Shown here piece after piece: positions 1-7,074 of a stretch of 12,101 nucleotides of DNA. The notes beneath the pieces are model-generated. The model saw only the letters and a program-made list of their open reading frames with translations, had not been told where the DNA came from and made no database searches. The stretch's first letter is position 1. Each line of letters starts with the position of its first letter. The translations under genes and the position numbers were made by a program. The stretch lies in the NCBI GenBank assembly GCA_027023915.1, contig JALVUB010000032.1, positions 1 to 12,101 of the forward strand. Reading direction: 5' to 3'. The DNA is from Sedimenticola sp. Lineage in GTDB: Bacteria; Pseudomonadota; Gammaproteobacteria; Chromatiales; Chromatiaceae.

Positions 1-624
1 GGGTGTACCCTCCGCGGTGCCCTGAATTTCGATAAAACGCTGGGCATCGTCCATGACGATATTCATGTCGGTTTCCGCGCTGGAATCTTCCGCATAGTCA
101 AGATCCAACACTGGCATCCCTTCCCAGATGCCTACCGAAACAGCGGCCACCTGGTGGATCAGGGGGGGGTCTTCCAGCTCACCCGATGCCAGCAGCCGGC
201 GGATCGCCAGCGCCAGGGCCACGTAGCCTCCGGAGATGGAAGCGGTGCGGGTGCCGCCATCGGCCTGTATCACGTCACAGTCGATGGTGATGGTGCGTTC
301 GCCCAGTTTTTCCAGATCCACCGCCGCGCGCAGGGAGCGTCCGATGAGACGCTGGATTTCCAGGGTGCGGCCGCTCTGTCTGCCCCGTGCGGATTCCCGT
401 CCGGTGCGGGTGCCCGTGGCACGAGGCAGCATGCCGTACTCTGCCGTGATCCAACCTCCCCGGCCCTTTTCCATCCAGCGGGGAATCCGGTTTTCCACAG
501 AGGCGGTGCAGATCACCTTGGTATCGCCAAAGGCGGCAAGCACGGACCCTTCGGCGTGCTTTGTAAAGTCGGTCTGGAAACGGACAGGTCGCATCTGCCC
601 CGCCGGGCGACCACTGGGTCTCAT
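1..624 (-). CDS. rph: RNase PH (3' end cut by window edge)
   Basis: Phosphorolytic 3'-to-5' exoribonuclease that trims tRNA 3' ends, releasing nucleoside diphosphates. The 208 visible residues begin MRPSGRPAGQMRPV and carry the family landmarks: TKHAEGSVL near 21, ITAEYGMLPRAT near 59-70, the conserved Arg in QSGRTLEIQRLI near 86, the phosphate-binding GGTRT at 123-127, and the acidic pair in YAEDSSAETDMN (D180, D186). The family is about 238 residues, so roughly 30 C-terminal residues lie left of the window. ATG at 624 is chosen because an AGGAT Shine-Dalgarno lies about 7 nt upstream, overlapping the TAG stop of the phosphatase gene; only 10 nt separate the genes. It is therefore very likely the third gene of the kinase-phosphatase operon. 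Identity rests on near-complete motif agreement with E. coli Rph. Confidence 0.97.
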   Translation of the reverse strand, partial: MRPSGRPAGQMRPVRFQTDFTKHAEGSVLAAFGDTKVICTASVENRIPRWMEKGRGGWITAEYGMLPRATGTRTGRESARGRQSGRTLEIQRLIGRSLRAAVDLEKLGERTITIDCDVIQADGGTRTASISGGYVALALAIRRLLASGELEDPPLIHQVAAVSVGIWEGMPVLDLDYAEDSSAETDMNIVMDDAQRFIEIQGTAEGTP

Positions 625-634
625 ATCGTATATC

Positions 635-1465
635 CTAAAGTTTTTCGTCGATGAGACGGTTGAGGTGATCGATTGCGGCGAGCAGGCTGGTCTCCTCGTC
701 CTGCCACAACTGATCTTCCTTTATACCGCAGATATTGCCCCTGACCTCCACCGCCGCCACGGTGATGTTGTCGCTTTCGCCCATGGCGTTCACCAGGGCG
801 TGATTGCAGAGAATTTCCAGCGCCTCTTCCAGAGGCGCGCCCTGGGTGAGCGTTTCGACGATCCGCTGTTCGTCCAGCTGGTGCCAGAAACCGTCGGAGC
901 AGAGCAGGATGACGTCGCCTTCCCTCACCGGCAGAGGATTGCCCAGGGACATGGCGGCTCCCTGATTGTGACCGCCCAGGCAGCGGGTGATGGCGTTGGG
1001 ATCAACCCCCGCCCTCATGGTCGTGGAAATGGACTCGTTGGCCACTATGTGATCGCGGGAGACATGGGCCACGCCGCCATCCCGGATGAGGTAGAACCTG
1101 CTGTCGCCCGCGTGGCCCCAATAACAGTGTCCCTCCTGCAACAAGGCCAGTACCGCGGTGGTTCGCGGCACGATGGGGGGCTTTTGATGGAGGCCGAAGT
1201 CGGAGATGGCTTCGTGGGCGAGACGACTGCACTTTTGCAAGAAATAAATGGGGTTGATGACCGGCTTGTTGACCGCATCCCACTGTTCCTGGCAGGTGTC
1301 CACCAGAATCTGGGCGGCCATTTCTCCCCGGGGGTGACCGCTCAGGCCGTCACCCAGCACTAAGAGACAACTCTGCTTTCCATGCAGAACGACAGCGCGA
1401 TCCTGGTTTTGGGAGCGGTCTCCGCGAAAGGAGAGACAGGCGCTTGGGGGTTGTTTCTTGCTCAT
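635..1465 (-). CDS. PP2C-family Ser/Thr protein phosphatase
   Basis: Metal-dependent protein phosphatase, 276 residues, no signal peptide or membrane segment, so cytoplasmic. The PP2C motifs appear in order: GDRSQNQD (Asp22), LGDGLSGHPRGE (Asp39-Gly40), WGHAGDSRFYL (Asp121), LLCSDGFWHQL (Asp191) and GESDNITVAAVE (Asp232-Asn233). All expected metal-binding aspartates are present, so it should be active. The canonical DGMGGH is DGLSGH here. ATG at 1465 overlaps the kinase stop as ATGA (4 nt), indicating translational coupling, and rph follows 10 nt after its stop. Pairing with a kinase suggests the two form a reversible phosphorylation switch; that partnership is inferred from coupling. The residues after the catalytic core (about 245-276) match no domain I know. 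Confidence 0.93.
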   Translation of the reverse strand: MSKKQPPSACLSFRGDRSQNQDRAVVLHGKQSCLLVLGDGLSGHPRGEMAAQILVDTCQEQWDAVNKPVINPIYFLQKCSRLAHEAISDFGLHQKPPIVPRTTAVLALLQEGHCYWGHAGDSRFYLIRDGGVAHVSRDHIVANESISTTMRAGVDPNAITRCLGGHNQGAAMSLGNPLPVREGDVILLCSDGFWHQLDEQRIVETLTQGAPLEEALEILCNHALVNAMGESDNITVAAVEVRGNICGIKEDQLWQDEETSLLAAIDHLNRLIDEKL

Positions 1466-2370
1466 ACCTGTGCCACCCGTTTCCGTGGGGCTGTAGTGCC
1501 GGTAAGTGCCTTGCGTAACAGAGCCGCAGATTGTATCCGTTTTTGGGGGTCAATCTCCATGGCTCTGTCGATAGCTTCCAGCAAATAATGGGGGTAGCGC
1601 TTGCCGAACGCTTCCACCGCGGGAACCATGGTGTCCTTCACATGGCGTTCGGTGGCCGATGGCGGTGGCTTGCCCTCTATGCAAGTACGCATGCTGGCGC
1701 CGATGGCGTAAACATCCGTCCAGGGGCCCACCTTGCTCACGCCGCGATACTGTTCGATGGGCGAAAAACCAGGCGTAATGACCTGCGCCTTTTTCTGGTC
1801 TCCGCTGTTGAGGTGATAGACCGCGCCGAAATCGAGCAGCAACGGGCTGCCGCCCGGGCGGATGTGGATATTGCTCGGTTTGATGTCGAGATGCAGGTGC
1901 TGCGACTCATGTATCAGGGAGAGCGCATCCAGTAGCGGTGGGAAGACCGTCATCAGGAAACGGGTGCTCAGGCCGCCTTTACGCCTTTTGATGTAGCGGG
2001 CCAGGTTTTTTCCCGGCTCATAGTCCATTACCAGATAGGCGGTGTCGTTGGCCAGAAAGCAGTTGCGCACGTTGACGATATTGGGGTGGTGCAGGGTGGC
2101 CAATGCCTTGGCTTCGAGAAAGAACAGCCGCAGCCCCCGATAAAATTTTTCCTGATCGTTTTCGCTTGAGAAATGGATGGTTCCGCCTTCGCCGCGGCGG
2201 GCGAAGCGCTTGGGTAGATACTCCTTGATTGCAACCTCGTCACCGGTGTCATCTTCCCGGGCAAGATAGATGAGGCTGAATCCACCGCTGCCGATCAGCC
2301 GGTGCAGAGTGTAATAATCCAGCCGGGTGCCCGATGGCAGGGGTTTGCGATGTTTCTTCTCTGAAGACAC
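1462..2370 (-). CDS. Hanks-type Ser/Thr protein kinase, soluble
   Basis: Eukaryotic-like protein kinase of 302 residues consisting of little beyond the catalytic domain. Visible elements: glycine-rich loop IGSGGFSLIY (26-35), VAIK with Lys49, C-helix Glu86 in FFLEAKAL, catalytic loop HLHLDIKPSNI (Asp162, Lys164, Asn167), LDFGAV (Asp180), activation-segment end TPGFSPIEQY (199-208) and F-helix TDVYAIG (Asp219). The catalytic loop reads HLD instead of HRD, so it is a non-RD kinase. No transmembrane helix or PASTA sensor follows, unlike PknB-type receptors. GTG at 2370 is the only ordinary start: an in-frame TGA lies 33 nt upstream and no clear Shine-Dalgarno is visible. First gene of the kinase-phosphatase-rph operon, divergent from yicC. 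Substrates are unknown. Confidence 0.93.
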   Translation of the reverse strand: MSSEKKHRKPLPSGTRLDYYTLHRLIGSGGFSLIYLAREDDTGDEVAIKEYLPKRFARRGEGGTIHFSSENDQEKFYRGLRLFFLEAKALATLHHPNIVNVRNCFLANDTAYLVMDYEPGKNLARYIKRRKGGLSTRFLMTVFPPLLDALSLIHESQHLHLDIKPSNIHIRPGGSPLLLDFGAVYHLNSGDQKKAQVITPGFSPIEQYRGVSKVGPWTDVYAIGASMRTCIEGKPPPSATERHVKDTMVPAVEAFGKRYPHYLLEAIDRAMEIDPQKRIQSAALLRKALTGTTAPRKRVAQV

Positions 2371-2507
2371 GGTACCAAGTCGATTCGCCGCAATGGCAAT
2401 TCATATCTGTCGGCCGGGCTCACCGTGCCTGGCGCACGGATCGGGAATATCTGAAAGTCGATTACTTGGCGCAATCGATCTGGCCGGCACCTCCCTATAC
2501 CGGGGAA

Positions 2508-2692
2508 GGTTTTTTAGGAAGGTTTGAAAGTTCAGGCCGTCCTCCGGTACTAGGATGTACCGGAAAAATCAATGGCACCAAGCCACTGGTTTTGGAACAA
2601 GCCGTAAACCGCATTTGCGGCGCGGCGTTCTGATGCAGCCAAGGATGGCTTTTATCAGAGTTTCCTTAAAATTCAAACCTTCCTCTAAAACC
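2508..2692 (+). repeat. Hairpin-rich MITE-like element, copy 1
   Basis: A 185-bp block bounded by imperfect 22-bp terminal inverted repeats (2508-2529 and 2671-2692, 19 of 22 matching, core AGGAAGGTTTGAA). Inside, four consecutive stem-loops can be read: 2543-2564 (8-bp perfect stem TCCGGTAC/GTACCGGA), 2565-2593 (12-bp stem with one mismatch and one wobble), 2601-2621 (9-bp stem, 3-nt loop) and 2630-2658 (interrupted stem). The inner part, 2554-2670, recurs in inverted genomic orientation at the right window edge. There is no coding capacity. It resembles a non-autonomous miniature element or a REP/BIME-like repeat. No convincing target-site duplication was seen. A regulatory leader role for yicC is possible but unproven. 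Confidence 0.75.
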
Positions 2693-2702
2693 AAAGTATC
2701 AT
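2672..2702 (+). promoter_or_regulatory. Weak candidate promoter for yicC-gmk
   Basis: TATCAT at 2697-2702 matches the -10 consensus at five of six positions. The best -35 nearby is TTCAAA at 2672-2677 (four of six), with a spacer of 19 bp, longer than optimal. The -35 lies inside the right terminal inverted repeat of the structured element, so if real the element supplies part of the promoter. Start of transcription would fall about 40 nt before the yicC ATG. Weakly supported. Confidence 0.3.
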
Positions 2703-2748
2703 AAATGCTCTTTTTTGTGTGGCCGGCAGAGGTGCCGGATGGAGAAAA

Positions 2749-3615
2749 ATGGCAAAAAGTATGACCGCCTTCTCAAGGGTGGAACGGCGTGACGGGCTGG
2801 GCGAGCTGGTTTGGGAGCTGCGTTCGGTCAACCATCGATATCTGGAGCTGTTCGTCCGCCTGCCGGAAGATCTGCGCGCCCTTGAGCCGGCGGTGCGTGA
2901 ACGGGCCAGGGCGAGTCTGGGACGTGGCAAGGTGGAGTGTCTGCTGCGCTATCGCCCGGCGCCTGATGCCGGGGGGGAACTTCAGCTCAGCACCGGCCAG
3001 CTGGAGCAGTTGGCGGATCTCATGGAAAAGGTGGCGGCACGGCTGCCGCGGGCGCGCCAGCCCGATCTTTTGCAGTTGCTGAACTGGCCCGGTCTGGTGC
3101 AGAGCGGTGAAACCGACCCCGGTCCCTTGCAGCAGGCGGCTCTGGCGCTGTTCGACCAGGCCCTTGACGGGCTGGTGGCCACCCGCGAGCGGGAAGGAGC
3201 GCGGCTGGCCGAGCTGGTGCTTGACCGCTGCGGCCAACTTGATGCGCTGGTGGAAAAAGCCCGCCGTCGCATGCCCCTGGTGATCGACAATGTGCGTCAG
3301 CGGCTGCGCGCGCGGTTGGAGGAGGTGAGCCGCGATCTCGATCCCGAACGGCTGGAACAGGAGATGGCCCTGCTGGCCCAGCGCCTGGACGTGGATGAAG
3401 AGATGGACCGTCTCGCCACCCACCTGGACGAGGTGCGCCGGGTGCTGAAACTGGAGCAGCCGGTGGGGCGGCGTCTGGACTTTCTCATGCAAGAGCTCAA
3501 CCGCGAGGCCAATACCCTGGGCTCCAAATCGGCGGACGCCGGGACCAGCGCCATTTCCGTGGAGATGAAGGTGCTCATTGAGCAGATGCGCGAACAGATT
3601 CAGAACATCGAGTAA
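2749..3615 (+). CDS. yicC: YicC-family endoribonuclease
   Basis: 288 residues, close to the 287 of E. coli YicC, which has been reported as an endoribonuclease acting in RNA turnover. The N-terminal YicC domain opens with MAKSMTAFSRVE and continues through VNHRYLELFVRLPEDLR and RGKVECLLRY. The C-terminal DUF1732 region includes LAQRLDVDEEMDRLATH, GRRLDFLMQELNREANTL and the ending IEQMREQIQNIE, almost the same as E. coli. ATG at 2749 is preferred over the in-frame GTG at 2719 because GGAG lies 4 nt before it and homologues begin M-x-x-SMTA. gmk begins 5 nt after its stop. It stands divergent from the operon holding rph, another ribonuclease. Confidence 0.95.
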   Translation: MAKSMTAFSRVERRDGLGELVWELRSVNHRYLELFVRLPEDLRALEPAVRERARASLGRGKVECLLRYRPAPDAGGELQLSTGQLEQLADLMEKVAARLPRARQPDLLQLLNWPGLVQSGETDPGPLQQAALALFDQALDGLVATREREGARLAELVLDRCGQLDALVEKARRRMPLVIDNVRQRLRARLEEVSRDLDPERLEQEMALLAQRLDVDEEMDRLATHLDEVRRVLKLEQPVGRRLDFLMQELNREANTLGSKSADAGTSAISVEMKVLIEQMREQIQNIE

Positions 3616-3620
3616 ACCAT

Positions 3621-4232
3621 ATGACCGACACCATTCTTTTCATCGTGTCCGCCCCCTCCGGCGCGGGCAAAACCAGTCTGTTGCGGGCGCTGCTGCCGGA
3701 AGACGGCAGGCTGGCGCTTTCTGTTTCTCATACCACCAGGCCGCCCCGGCCCGGTGAAGAGAACGGCGTTCACTACCATTTCGTTTCGGTGGACGAGTTC
3801 CAGCGTCTGGTGGCTGAAGGCGCTTTTTTGGAGCAGGCGGAGGTGTTCGGCAACTACTATGGCACGTCCGAGGCCGGCGTGCGGGAACAGTTGGCTGGTG
3901 GCAGCGACGTGGTGCTGGAGATCGACTGGCAGGGGGCGCGCCAGGTGCGCAAGGTGTTTCCCGAGGCGGTTTCCATATTCATTGCGCCCCCTTCCATCGA
4001 GGCCTTGCGCGAACGGCTGGGCAGCCGTGGTCAGGATGACGAAGCGGTGATCGAGCGGCGCATGGCCGAGGCCCGGAGCGAGCTTTCGCACTACGCCGAG
4101 TACGACTATCTGGTCATCAACGACGATTTTGATACCGCGCTCAACGACCTGCGTTGCATCGTCCGTGCCGAGCGGCTGCGCACGCCCCGCAGCGCCGCGC
4201 GCCACGCCCGGGCGTTGGAGCGGATGTTGTAG
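3621..4232 (+). CDS. gmk: Guanylate kinase
   Basis: Cytoplasmic enzyme that phosphorylates GMP to GDP with ATP, essential in purine nucleotide synthesis and (p)ppGpp precursor supply. It has 203 residues, the usual length. The P-loop SAPSGAGKTSL is at 10-20, the GMP-binding stretch SHTTRPPRPGEENGVHYHF at about 36-54, FGNYYGTS at about 76-83, and LEIDWQGARQVR near 99-110. Start ATG at 3621 is 5 nt after the yicC stop; the only upstream purine patch is a weak GAG within the last yicC codon, so translation may be coupled. In E. coli rpoZ follows gmk; here it does not. mutM instead arrives from the opposite strand with 2 bp between stop codons and no terminator. Confidence 0.97.
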   Translation: MTDTILFIVSAPSGAGKTSLLRALLPEDGRLALSVSHTTRPPRPGEENGVHYHFVSVDEFQRLVAEGAFLEQAEVFGNYYGTSEAGVREQLAGGSDVVLEIDWQGARQVRKVFPEAVSIFIAPPSIEALRERLGSRGQDDEAVIERRMAEARSELSHYAEYDYLVINDDFDTALNDLRCIVRAERLRTPRSAARHARALERML

Positions 4233-4234
4233 CG

Positions 4235-5047
4235 TTACCGCTGGCAGTTCGGGCAGTAGTAGCTCGACCGCTGTCCGATCATCCGCCGGCGGATGGCACC
4301 TCCGCAGCGTGGACAGTCTTCTCCCGCCCGTCCATATACCTTGAGCGACTGCTCGAAATAGCCCGGCCTGCCGTCGGCCTGGTGGAAGTCCCGCAGGGTG
4401 GTGCCGCCCTGTTCGATGGCCGCTTCCAGGGTTGCCTTGATGCTGGCCGCCAGCCGCTGATAGCGCTGGCGCGAAATGCGTCCGCATGGCCGGGCGGGGT
4501 GGATGCCGGCGTCAAAGAGCGATTCGCTGGCGTAGATGTTGCCTACCCCCACCACCACCTTGCTGTTCATGATGAAGTTTTTCACCGGCGCTCGGCGGCC
4601 ACGGGCCTGGCGATGGAGCCAGTCGCCGTCGAAAGCGTCGGAGAGCGGCTCCGGTCCCAGATCGGCCAGCAGCGGATGGGCCGCCACCGGGCCATCGCTC
4701 CAGAGCACGGCGCCAAACCGGCGTGGATCGCGCAGCCGCAGGCAGTGGCGGCCCAGCAGCAGATCGAAATGGTCGTGGGCCGCCGGTGGCGTTTCAGCCG
4801 GCACCACCCGCAGGCTGCCCGACATGCCCAGATGGAGCAGCAGGACGCCCTGGTCGAAATGGAACAGCAGATATTTGGCACGCCGTGTCACCCGCCTCAG
4901 CAACTGTCCGGTCAGCAGACCGGGCACCGTTTCAGGCACCGGCCAGCGCAGGCGTGGCTGGCGGATCACCACGCCGGTGACCCGCCGCCCTTCCACCAGG
5001 GGCGCAATGCCCCGACGGGTAGTCTCCACCTCCGGCAGTTCCGGCAT
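4235..5047 (-). CDS. mutM: Formamidopyrimidine-DNA glycosylase (Fpg/MutM)
   Basis: Bifunctional base-excision repair enzyme that removes 8-oxoguanine and formamidopyrimidines and cleaves the abasic site. It has 270 residues, standard for the family. It starts MPELPEVETTRRGI, giving the catalytic Pro and Glu after Met removal. RRAKYLLF supplies the conserved Lys58, HLGMSGSLR is at about 72-80, DPRRFG is the void-filling loop, and VGVGNIYASE precedes the C-terminal zinc finger C-x2-C-x16-C-x2-C (C245, C248, C265, C268) with the conserved Arg in GQRSSYY. Its ATG overlaps the stop of the upstream membrane-protein gene by one base (TGATG), so it is the last gene of the ABC operon. In E. coli it instead follows rpmBG. 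Convergent with gmk. Confidence 0.97.
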   Translation of the reverse strand: MPELPEVETTRRGIAPLVEGRRVTGVVIRQPRLRWPVPETVPGLLTGQLLRRVTRRAKYLLFHFDQGVLLLHLGMSGSLRVVPAETPPAAHDHFDLLLGRHCLRLRDPRRFGAVLWSDGPVAAHPLLADLGPEPLSDAFDGDWLHRQARGRRAPVKNFIMNSKVVVGVGNIYASESLFDAGIHPARPCGRISRQRYQRLAASIKATLEAAIEQGGTTLRDFHQADGRPGYFEQSLKVYGRAGEDCPRCGGAIRRRMIGQRSSYYCPNCQR

Positions 5048-7074
5048 CAGACGCGCCTCCGCCGCCAGGCGATGAACAGGCCGGTCGCCGCCAGCACCAG
5101 CGGCACACCAGCCAGAAAGAGGGCCGCCACCGCCGCCAGCGTTTTATGGGGCCAGCGCAGCTTTTGGTCGGGCGGCCGGTAGGGCTTTACCTGGATCAGC
5201 TTGTCGTTGCCGCTGAGCCAGCGCACCAGGGCCAGGCCGAAAGGACGGTTGGCGCCGTTGCCGAGAAAGCTGTTGCCGAGGAAATCGCTGCCGCCCACCA
5301 CCGCCACCCGCTGGGCGCCCCGCGTCAGGGCGACGGCCAGGGTCAGCGGCCCCTGTTCTTCCCCCACCTGGGGATCGCGCTGAATGGCGCCCTTGAGCGC
5401 GCCGGTTTCGTTCCAGCTTCGCGGGCCGGTGCGCAGCAGTGGTTGCGGTTGCCAGCCGTTGGCCCGCTGGGCCTTGATGGCCCGCGCGCGGGGCAGCAGC
5501 ACCGGCCCGGCGAGGGCGCGGGTGACCGGATGATCGTCCGCCGGGCGCGCCACCGCCACCGTGGGGCGGTCCAGCCCAAGGCCCGCCGCAGCGGCGTCCA
5601 CCACCACGCCTGGCAGGAAGCTGATGCCCAAGGCTGATGCCATTTCCGGCAAGAGCATGCCGTCGGCCAGCCACAGCAGATTGCCGCCGTCGTCCAGATA
5701 GCGTTTCAGTATTTGAATTTCGCCCGCCGCCAGCCTGGTGGCCGGGGCGGCCATTATCAATAGATCGAGGTTTTCAGGAATCTGTCCGGTGGCGGTGGCA
5801 TCGATTGCCACCACGCGATAGCCCTGCTGTTCCAACAGGCGTCCAAAATCACCCAGATCGAAATTGGCCTGGCCGAAGAGCCTGGCCTCGCCATGGCCGG
5901 TGAGGGCGCCGATCCAGCCCGTGCCCTTGCGCCCCAGCCGGGCAAGGGCGGCGGTCAGATGGGATTCGTCCACCGTCTCCACCCGCTGGTAGTGGCTGCC
6001 GGCGTGGAGCAGCAGGGTGGGCGTGCGCACAATGCCGTTTTTGCGAATCTCTTCAGGGTGAGTTTTGGGGTCGATGAAACGGTAGCTGAAACGGTGGTCG
6101 GCGCGGCGGTATTTCTCCAGCAGCTCGCGCACGGCGGCGCGCTGTACCGGATAGTTCTCCAGATAGACCGATACCGCCACCGGCCCGTCGAGCGCGGCCA
6201 GCGCCGCCTGGCTGGATTGGGAGAGGGTGTTGCGTTTGGCGTCGGTCCAGTCCCAGCGGCTGTTCAGGCGGGTCAGGCCGGCCAGCGCCAGGGCGGTGGC
6301 CAGGGCGACAAGCAACAGCATCAGACGGTGGCGGCGCGCGGTGTCGCTGCCAGCCAGCCGGCGCAGTTGCAAAAATGTGAGCAGCAGTGTCGCCACTGTG
6401 AGCAGGAAAAACCAGCCCAGAGAGGCGAGCGTGACCAGGCCCTGGAAAAAGGGTTGCAGATGGGCGCGCAGGGAGAGGGTCGTCAGACTGTCGCCGCCGC
6501 TGCTGTCGATGAACCAGGCGAGCAGCAGCACGCCCCAGGAGAGGGCCGCCGCGGTGAGTGGTTGTTCCACCAGGCTGGAAAGCCACAGGGTGACCGCGCA
6601 CGCCAGGGCCAGGGTAAGCAGCAGCCCCAGGGCGGAAGCGGCCAGCTGGCCCGCGTCCAGATGGCTGCCCAGTCCCACCGCCAGCCCCATCGCCAGTGCC
6701 AGCAGCAACAGGGGCAGCAGCACCGCCAACTGGCCGAGCCATTTGCCCAAAACAAGCGCGCCGGGCGAAACCGGAGAGGAGCTGAACAGCGCCATGCGTC
6801 CGTCGCGCCTTTCGCCGGCGATGGCGTCCATTCCCAGCAGGGGCGCCAGCAGCAGCAAGGCGAGGGCGGTGGAGGCCAGGGTGGGGGCGATAACCAGGTC
6901 GTGAATGCCCAATGTACTGGCCAGGCTGGTCAGCCGCGGCTGGATTTTGAGATAGATCTCAAGCTGGGCGAAGAGCAGCCAGGCCAGCAGCAGTTGCGAC
7001 GCCGCCGTCGCCAGCCAGGGGGTGACGGTGGCGTAGCGGCGGGCCAGCTGGTGGCGAAGAAGCAGGCGGATCAT
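5047..7074 (-). CDS. Fused GldF/GldG-type ABC transporter membrane protein
   Basis: 675 residues in two parts. The N-terminal part looks like an ABC-2 permease of GldF type: hydrophobic segments at about 18-38, 62-82, 112-135, 142-164, 172-189 and 213-236, with the inter-helix sequence MDAIAGERRDGRMALFSSSP typical of such permeases. The second part begins with a helix at about 250-268 followed by RWDWTDAKRNTLSQSS, the hallmark opening of GldG/ABC auxiliary proteins, then a large extracytoplasmic domain and a last helix near 645-667 ending RRRRV. In Bacteroidetes GldF and GldG are separate; here they are one chain. The gene overlaps the ATPase stop by 4 nt (ATGA). Substrate unknown; gammaproteobacteria usually use such systems outside gliding. 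Confidence 0.88.
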   Translation of the reverse strand: MIRLLLRHQLARRYATVTPWLATAASQLLLAWLLFAQLEIYLKIQPRLTSLASTLGIHDLVIAPTLASTALALLLLAPLLGMDAIAGERRDGRMALFSSSPVSPGALVLGKWLGQLAVLLPLLLLALAMGLAVGLGSHLDAGQLAASALGLLLTLALACAVTLWLSSLVEQPLTAAALSWGVLLLAWFIDSSGGDSLTTLSLRAHLQPFFQGLVTLASLGWFFLLTVATLLLTFLQLRRLAGSDTARRHRLMLLLVALATALALAGLTRLNSRWDWTDAKRNTLSQSSQAALAALDGPVAVSVYLENYPVQRAAVRELLEKYRRADHRFSYRFIDPKTHPEEIRKNGIVRTPTLLLHAGSHYQRVETVDESHLTAALARLGRKGTGWIGALTGHGEARLFGQANFDLGDFGRLLEQQGYRVVAIDATATGQIPENLDLLIMAAPATRLAAGEIQILKRYLDDGGNLLWLADGMLLPEMASALGISFLPGVVVDAAAAGLGLDRPTVAVARPADDHPVTRALAGPVLLPRARAIKAQRANGWQPQPLLRTGPRSWNETGALKGAIQRDPQVGEEQGPLTLAVALTRGAQRVAVVGGSDFLGNSFLGNGANRPFGLALVRWLSGNDKLIQVKPYRPPDQKLRWPHKTLAAVAALFLAGVPLVLAATGLFIAWRRRRV

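Larger units (their letters stand above)
2371..2748. other. Divergent intergenic region, kinase / yicC
   Basis: Non-coding stretch between two divergent genes, visibly richer in A/T than the flanking genes. From the left it holds a perfect 6-bp hairpin (CCGTGC/GCACGG, 2423-2439), a second small inverted repeat (TCGATT 2458-2463 with AATCGA 2473-2478), then the structured repeat at 2508-2692 (separate entry), and a short AT-rich stretch before yicC. Open frames crossing it (for example 2334-2633) show no recognisable protein motif. Promoters for both operons must lie here. For the kinase direction I see only a weak candidate: TTGCGC then, 17 bp on, GATATT, read leftward around 2474 to 2446. 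Confidence 0.6.

Noticed and set aside
236..1363. Long rightward open frame (375 codons) opposite rph and the PP2C gene
   Set aside because: It is antisense to two well-supported genes, shows no recognisable motif, and such long antisense frames are expected in GC-rich DNA.
2543..2568. Intrinsic terminator in the kinase/yicC gap
   Set aside because: The 8-bp hairpin is followed by A residues rather than T residues in the rightward direction, and no gene on either strand reads into it to be terminated.
2334..2633. Small rightward open frame between the kinase and yicC
   Set aside because: It overlaps the kinase 5' end and the structured repeat, has no clear ribosome binding site, and its product resembles no family I know.
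2508..2692. CRISPR-like or insertion-sequence remnant
   Set aside because: No regularly spaced direct repeats and no transposase fragment; the two repeat copies are single, inverted and hairpin-rich.
2719..2748. Earlier GTG start for yicC
   Set aside because: It adds ten residues not found in homologues, and the ATG at 2749 has a GGAG ribosome binding site.
3600..4487. Leftward open frame of 295 codons across gmk and the end of mutM
   Set aside because: Antisense to gmk and in the wrong frame for mutM; no family resemblance.
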